Virus record (IMG/VR): IMGVR_UViG_3300037189_022604
Location: 1 to 32,352 of that record
Origin: a virus
Direction: 5' to 3' (one strand)
Length of the DNA stretch: 32,352 nt
In this document: in pieces, positions 29,383 through 32,352 of the stretch
Layout: every line of letters starts with the position of its first letter
Numbering within the stretch: the stretch's first letter is position 1
The notes under the pieces: generated by a model
The model's database searches: none
What the model was told of the DNA's origin: nothing
What the model saw: the letters and a program-made list of their open reading frames with translations, nothing else
Position numbers and translations under genes: made by a program

Positions 29383-29461
29383 CACAACGCCCTCGGGCAC
29401 ATTTTGGCGCGATATCAGAAAGGCAATCGCAATCCATGCCGCAACTACAACAGCTGTGCAT
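29366..29461 (-). CDS. Very short Cys-rich protein
   Basis: From ATG 29461, one base after the stop of the 108-aa gene (TAAGATG), 31 codons encode MHSCCSCGMDCDCLSDIAPK then CARGRCDGADA, with eight Cys. Overlaps the DnaA-like start by 17 nt. The tight coupling on both sides supports a real gene; the Cys pattern suggests metal binding. It could also be chance. Confidence 0.4.
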   Translation of the reverse strand: MHSCCSCGMDCDCLSDIAPKCARGRCDGADA

Positions 29462-29462
29462 C

Positions 29463-29789
29463 TTACTCGTAGGTTAATGTGTGAAGACTGGTGATATCAC
29501 CTATTGCGCGGTACGCCTCACGAAACTGTCGCGCCAGTTGCACTTGCTTTTCGAGCACATACGTGTGGCTAAGCGGGCCATGCTCGCGCCAGTGCTTGAT
29601 AAATTCATTTAGCGAGGCGAGCAGCTCTCGCACCTCGCAATACTCCTCACTATCAGCGGGCTGTAGCGTAACTACCTTAGCTATTAACCGCGTTATTGCT
29701 TCCGCCTCGGATTTGTAGTAACCATCCAGCACCGTACAGGCGCTGAATTCCACTAAGGTAATCATTCGTGTGAATACGTTCATAAACAT
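29463..29789 (-). CDS. Hypothetical early protein
   Basis: A 108-aa helical protein (ACTVLDGYYKSEAEAITRLI, and VLEKQVQLARQFREAYRAIG). No family. Start at ATG 29789 is uncertain: alternatives are at 29783 and a little further. It lies 2 bp from the 31-aa ORF. Confidence 0.5.
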   Translation of the reverse strand: MFMNVFTRMITLVEFSACTVLDGYYKSEAEAITRLIAKVVTLQPADSEEYCEVRELLASLNEFIKHWREHGPLSHTYVLEKQVQLARQFREAYRAIGDITSLHTLTYE

Positions 29790-29839
29790 GAATTTAATTG
29801 GTTTTAAAAATCAGTTCCACCCCCTCGGGGCACTTATCA

Positions 29840-29893
29840 CTAACCACTTACAACTAACAGTTTCAAAAATTACCAGCGGTAGAAACCGCCAGT
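29840..29893 (-). other. A/C/T repeat plus hairpin after the RadA-like gene
   Basis: CACTAACCACTTACAACTAA-type repeat (about 29840-29862) precedes, on plus, a hairpin GCGGT/ACCGC (29876-29889). On the minus strand the hairpin is followed by TGGTAATTTTTG, so it might be a weak terminator of the RadA-like gene. Confidence 0.4.
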
Positions 29894-29925
29894 CTTGTAA
29901 CGATCAACTGTTACTATTGTGGCTC

Positions 29926-30582
29926 TTATTGCATCAGCGCCTTATAGCGCCGCTTCCAGTATCTCTTGGCGCCCTCCTCCCATATCACATAGGGCTTATT
30001 GCCGCCTTCCCGGCTCTTTACAAAGGCAATCCCACCTTCCACCCGCACTTTGTAGTCAACATCGTACTCTATGTCTATCGCCAGCTTACCGCTGGGCTTC
30101 TTGCCCTTCGCATGGCTAATGAATATGAAGCCTTTCTTAGGGAACCGCTCCTTTAGCGCCTGGTACTGCTGGTAGGTAATGCGCCAGTACTGTATGCTAT
30201 CTATAACCACGAAATCGGCGCTCTTCTTCTTAGCCAGGTGCCTCACCAAGTGGTCGTAGCTCATGCGGTGATCGTAGAACTTTATTCGCCCGGTATGCTT
30301 CTCCTCATTCAGCGCCTCCATAACTTTCCGCTGGGTGCTGCTGCGGTATCCCTCCTCCAGTGCTACGTAGTCCACCTTACCGTGGTCGAGCAAGAAGTTG
30401 ATCAGCTCCATCAGCAAGGTGCTCTTACCGCTACCGCTCTCCCCATACACTATCATCAGGATACTGCGGGTAAACCTTCCAAAACTGGACCGCATACGCT
30501 CCGGCAGTGGCTCTAAATAGTCGAACTTCATAGCGAGGAGCTGCTTTAAACCCATGCCCCTCGGGGCTTTCACTTCACTCAT
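29926..30582 (-). CDS. RecA/RadA-like ATPase
   Basis: A 218-aa protein with RecA-fold NTPase motifs: Walker A GESGSGKST (47-55), Walker B FVVIDSIQYW (123-132), and a downstream KKGFIFISHAKGKKPSGK, typical of KaiC/RadA-like cores. There is no zinc finger or Lon-like domain. It may remodel or load replication/repair proteins, alongside the DnaA-like protein. The start at ATG 30582 is 6 nt downstream of the preceding stop. Confidence 0.7.
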   Translation of the reverse strand: MSEVKAPRGMGLKQLLAMKFDYLEPLPERMRSSFGRFTRSILMIVYGESGSGKSTLLMELINFLLDHGKVDYVALEEGYRSSTQRKVMEALNEEKHTGRIKFYDHRMSYDHLVRHLAKKKSADFVVIDSIQYWRITYQQYQALKERFPKKGFIFISHAKGKKPSGKLAIDIEYDVDYKVRVEGGIAFVKSREGGNKPYVIWEEGAKRYWKRRYKALMQ

Positions 30583-30588
30583 GCGCCG

Positions 30589-31080
30589 CTATGCTCCTTT
30601 GTTTATTGATGGCACTAGGTCGCGGGCATAGCTCGCCTCCAGTACAGCTCCGTTAGGGGTAATGGCTTTCGCTAGGGTATAAGGGCAGTGCAGCTGCGCA
30701 TACGCATCATTAATCATGCGCTTGTTGGCACCCGCCGTATATCCCTGCAGCCCGTTGGCATGCACTATTTCGCGCGGGGCAAAGGCAGCATCCGCCTCGG
30801 CAATAAAGTCCTCATCGCGCTCCGCCCATTGGTTCTTCCACCAGCCCCAGAATGCCCGGCTCGCCTCCATCTGCCTGTAGTCGTAGCTGGCCTCTATTTC
30901 GGCACTGGTGATATTATCTCCGGCTACATCCTTCAGTATGTTTATCAGGTAGCGCAGCCCACACTGGTACTTAAACCAGCAGTACTCCTCTTCAGTGGCA
31001 CCAGTCAGCTCTACAACGCGCTTCATCAGCTCCGCATGGCTATACCTTACCCGGGCAACATGGCTAATTTTCCTTGTCAT
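30589..31080 (-). CDS. Hypothetical early protein
   Basis: A 163-aa protein, helical, with SHAELMKRVVELTGATEEEY and a Trp-rich SRAFWGWWKNQWAERDEDFI stretch. No domain recognised. It lies between MuB and the RadA-like gene. Start ATG 31080. Confidence 0.5.
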   Translation of the reverse strand: MTRKISHVARVRYSHAELMKRVVELTGATEEEYCWFKYQCGLRYLINILKDVAGDNITSAEIEASYDYRQMEASRAFWGWWKNQWAERDEDFIAEADAAFAPREIVHANGLQGYTAGANKRMINDAYAQLHCPYTLAKAITPNGAVLEASYARDLVPSINKGA

Positions 31081-31100
31081 ATATGTGCTCTTTGTTTTTT

Positions 31101-31121
31101 ACAACTAATCACTACCCACTA
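31101..31121 (+). repeat. Short ACTAATCACT-type repeat
   Basis: A G-free stretch CAACTAATCACTACCCACTA just upstream of the MuB stop complement, in the same orientation as the other copies. Confidence 0.5.
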
Positions 31122-32060
31122 GTTCGGCATATCGTGGTACAGCCTGAAGAAGTCCTCGGTCACCGGCTGCCCGTTCTGATCGGCAGCGCGCAACACTGGC
31201 TCTAGGTAGTTATTGAGTTCGCCGTAGTTGTTACAGATGCTGGTGAGTAAGCGCTGCAAACCTTTGTCGGCAATACCCAGCTTGTCATAGAACGGTTTAA
31301 ACGGATGGCTACCAGGTGTTACCACCGTGGTGCCCGCCTTAAACCGCCTACGGAACTGTGGTATCCCATCCGCATCCCGGCGCTCCAGCGCGTCCAGCTT
31401 GCTCAGCAGCTTGGGCGTGCCTATCAGGGTCAGGCTGGCGTAGTCTTTAACGCCATCGTACAGCCCCTTCATCATGGCCAGCATGGTTTGAGTCATGTTC
31501 TCCGCCTCGTCGATGATGAGTATCGGGTTAAGCCCCCTGCGTTTCATATCCCGCAGAGCGATGATGATATTGGCCAGTCGCATAGCCTTACTGCCCTTAA
31601 CCGGGAGCTTCAGTCGCTCCATTACCGCGGCTATTACGTCATGCAGGGCCATCAGGTTGTTAACGGTCACCTTAATAGTGGCCTCCGGATGGCCAACAAC
31701 AAACTTGTCAACCGCGTAAGTCTTCCCTTTTCCGGTGTCACAAATCACCATAGCTGCCGAGCTGTCGCGCTTCGCCTCGCTGAGCTTGTCGATAATCTTT
31801 ACGAACTCCTTTGTTTCGACAAAAGGCCAGTAGCTTTTTTTGGTGGTAAACCCAATACTCGTCGCTAGGCTAATAAACCACTTATCGGATATCTCTGTCT
31901 CCGTATCGCCGCTCTTATAGGTGATGCGGCCGTTCAGCATGGCGCTGAGGTACGCTTCGCTCACACCGCTGTGGGAGCTCAGCTGCCGCGCGCTGAGGTT
32001 GTTATCGGCCATATAGCCTTGTGCGGCTACAATGATGCTTTGTTTTTGCTCGGTAGTCAT
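31119..32060 (-). CDS. MuB-like transposition ATPase
   Basis: A 313-aa protein. The N-terminus (residues 8-50, NNLSARQLSSHSGVSEAYLS) is a helix-turn-helix as in MuB. The AAA core has Walker A TGKGKT (109-114) and Walker B PILIIDEAEN (179-188). It would bind target DNA non-specifically and activate the transposase, giving target choice and immunity. Position downstream of the transposase gene matches Mu. Confidence 0.8.
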   Translation of the reverse strand: MTTEQKQSIIVAAQGYMADNNLSARQLSSHSGVSEAYLSAMLNGRITYKSGDTETEISDKWFISLATSIGFTTKKSYWPFVETKEFVKIIDKLSEAKRDSSAAMVICDTGKGKTYAVDKFVVGHPEATIKVTVNNLMALHDVIAAVMERLKLPVKGSKAMRLANIIIALRDMKRRGLNPILIIDEAENMTQTMLAMMKGLYDGVKDYASLTLIGTPKLLSKLDALERRDADGIPQFRRRFKAGTTVVTPGSHPFKPFYDKLGIADKGLQRLLTSICNNYGELNNYLEPVLRAADQNGQPVTEDFFRLYHDMPN

Positions 32061-32094
32061 ACCTTTGTTCTGGTTTTTATGATTTTGAAATGCC

Positions 32095-32118
32095 CGGCCC
32101 GCACCCCCATGCGGGCCG
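32095..32118 (-). other. Hairpin between transposase and MuB genes
   Basis: CGGCCCGCA pairs with TGCGGGCCG (9 bp, 6-nt loop) without a T-tract on the minus strand. It lies in the 64-bp gap before the MuB start and might dampen transcription or translation of MuB relative to the transposase. Confidence 0.5.
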
Positions 32119-32124
32119 TTATTA

Positions 32125-32352
32125 TTATTCTTCGTTGTGATAGATGCTTAGGTCTGTCCGTTCCTTCCTGAAGGTTATTTGGCGCTGCTCCCAATCGCTA
32201 CGAGGCTCTATCGTTTGGCGCTCTTCGCTTCCCGCACTTGCCATCAGCCCTTTTGCCGCCTGTATGCCGTGCTTCTGCTGGCCTTTCTGCGTCCACATTA
32301 TCTTAAGGGCGAGTTCCGCATCATCGCTCAGCTCCACGGGGCTGTTGGCCAT
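32125..32352 (-). CDS. Probable transposase (MuA-like) C-terminus, partial
   Basis: The final 75 codons run to the window edge, and the apparent ATG at 32352-32350 is just the edge coincidence. The sequence ends ERKERTDLSIYHNEE-like after a helical stretch (GQQKHGIQAAKGLMASAGSE). It shows no catalytic DDE residues, which would be upstream outside the window. Call rests on its place directly before MuB. Confidence 0.5.
   Translation of the reverse strand: MANSPVELSDDAELALKIMWTQKGQQKHGIQAAKGLMASAGSEERQTIEPRSDWEQRQITFRKERTDLSIYHNEE

Noticed and set aside
16910-31121. CRISPR array in the A/C/T repeats
   Set aside because: Units are short, variable, without fixed-length spacers, and no cas genes are present.

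Overview
The window is most of a Mu-like (transposable, contractile-tailed) prophage in a Bacteroidota host, together with a scrap of the host gene it landed in. Evidence for Bacteroidota is a host KdsC-type Kdo-8-phosphate phosphatase fragment at the left edge, start sites that mostly lack Shine-Dalgarno sequences, and tail proteins of the kind carried by Bacteroidota phages. Within the phylum the coding GC looks high, so I lean towards a Chitinophagaceae/Sphingobacteriales-type host, but this is a guess. The early end of the phage runs off the right edge inside what is probably the transposase gene.

Layout. (a) 1-~125: 3' part of host kdsC, minus strand. (b) ~125-480: phage terminus, non-coding, with a dense set of inverted repeats that can fold as a pseudoknotted RNA. 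(c) 482-2409, minus: an accessory cassette at the extreme late end, where Mu carries com-mom. It encodes a 52-aa protein, an ABC ATPase whose natural GNAT C-terminal half lies in the -1 frame after an A10 tract, and a formyltransferase-like protein. A strong terminator (2420-2452) separates it from the tail genes. (d) 2571-11944, minus: baseplate, spike, hub, tape measure, chaperone, tube and sheath. (e) 11991-14110, minus: lysis (CHAP-like endolysin, probable u-spanin, two holin-like membrane proteins). (f) 14283-16882, minus: a secreted protein, major capsid protein, and protease with nested scaffold. (g) 17179-23369, plus: small and large terminase, gp36-like protein, portal, MuF-like protein, virion morphogenesis protein, and a neck/tail protein. 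(h) 23427-32352, minus: accessory genes (Bro-N antirepressor, BamE-like exported protein) and the early operon (GemA/gp16-like, ASCH-like, Gam, DnaA-C-like, RecA/RadA-like ATPase, MuB, transposase C-terminus).

How it works together. Transposase plus MuB drive replicative transposition. Gam protects ends, and the DnaA-C-like and RadA-like proteins probably connect to host replication. Head and tail modules build the virion, and the lysis genes release it. The cassette at the far end probably provides DNA modification or another accessory trait, by analogy with Mu mom.

Most notable. The portal gene ends in a textbook -1 frameshift signal (T TTT TTC, 6-nt spacer, GC hairpin), and the MuF-like gene behind it has no usable start, predicting a portal-MuF fusion. 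The ABC/GNAT pair is joined across an A10 tract. A pseudoknot-capable RNA lies at the phage end, and another pseudoknot-capable leader covers the start codon of the antirepressor. Short A/C/T-only repeats sit between genes throughout the phage, always in the same strand orientation. Function assignments rest on motif recognition from memory; no searches were run.
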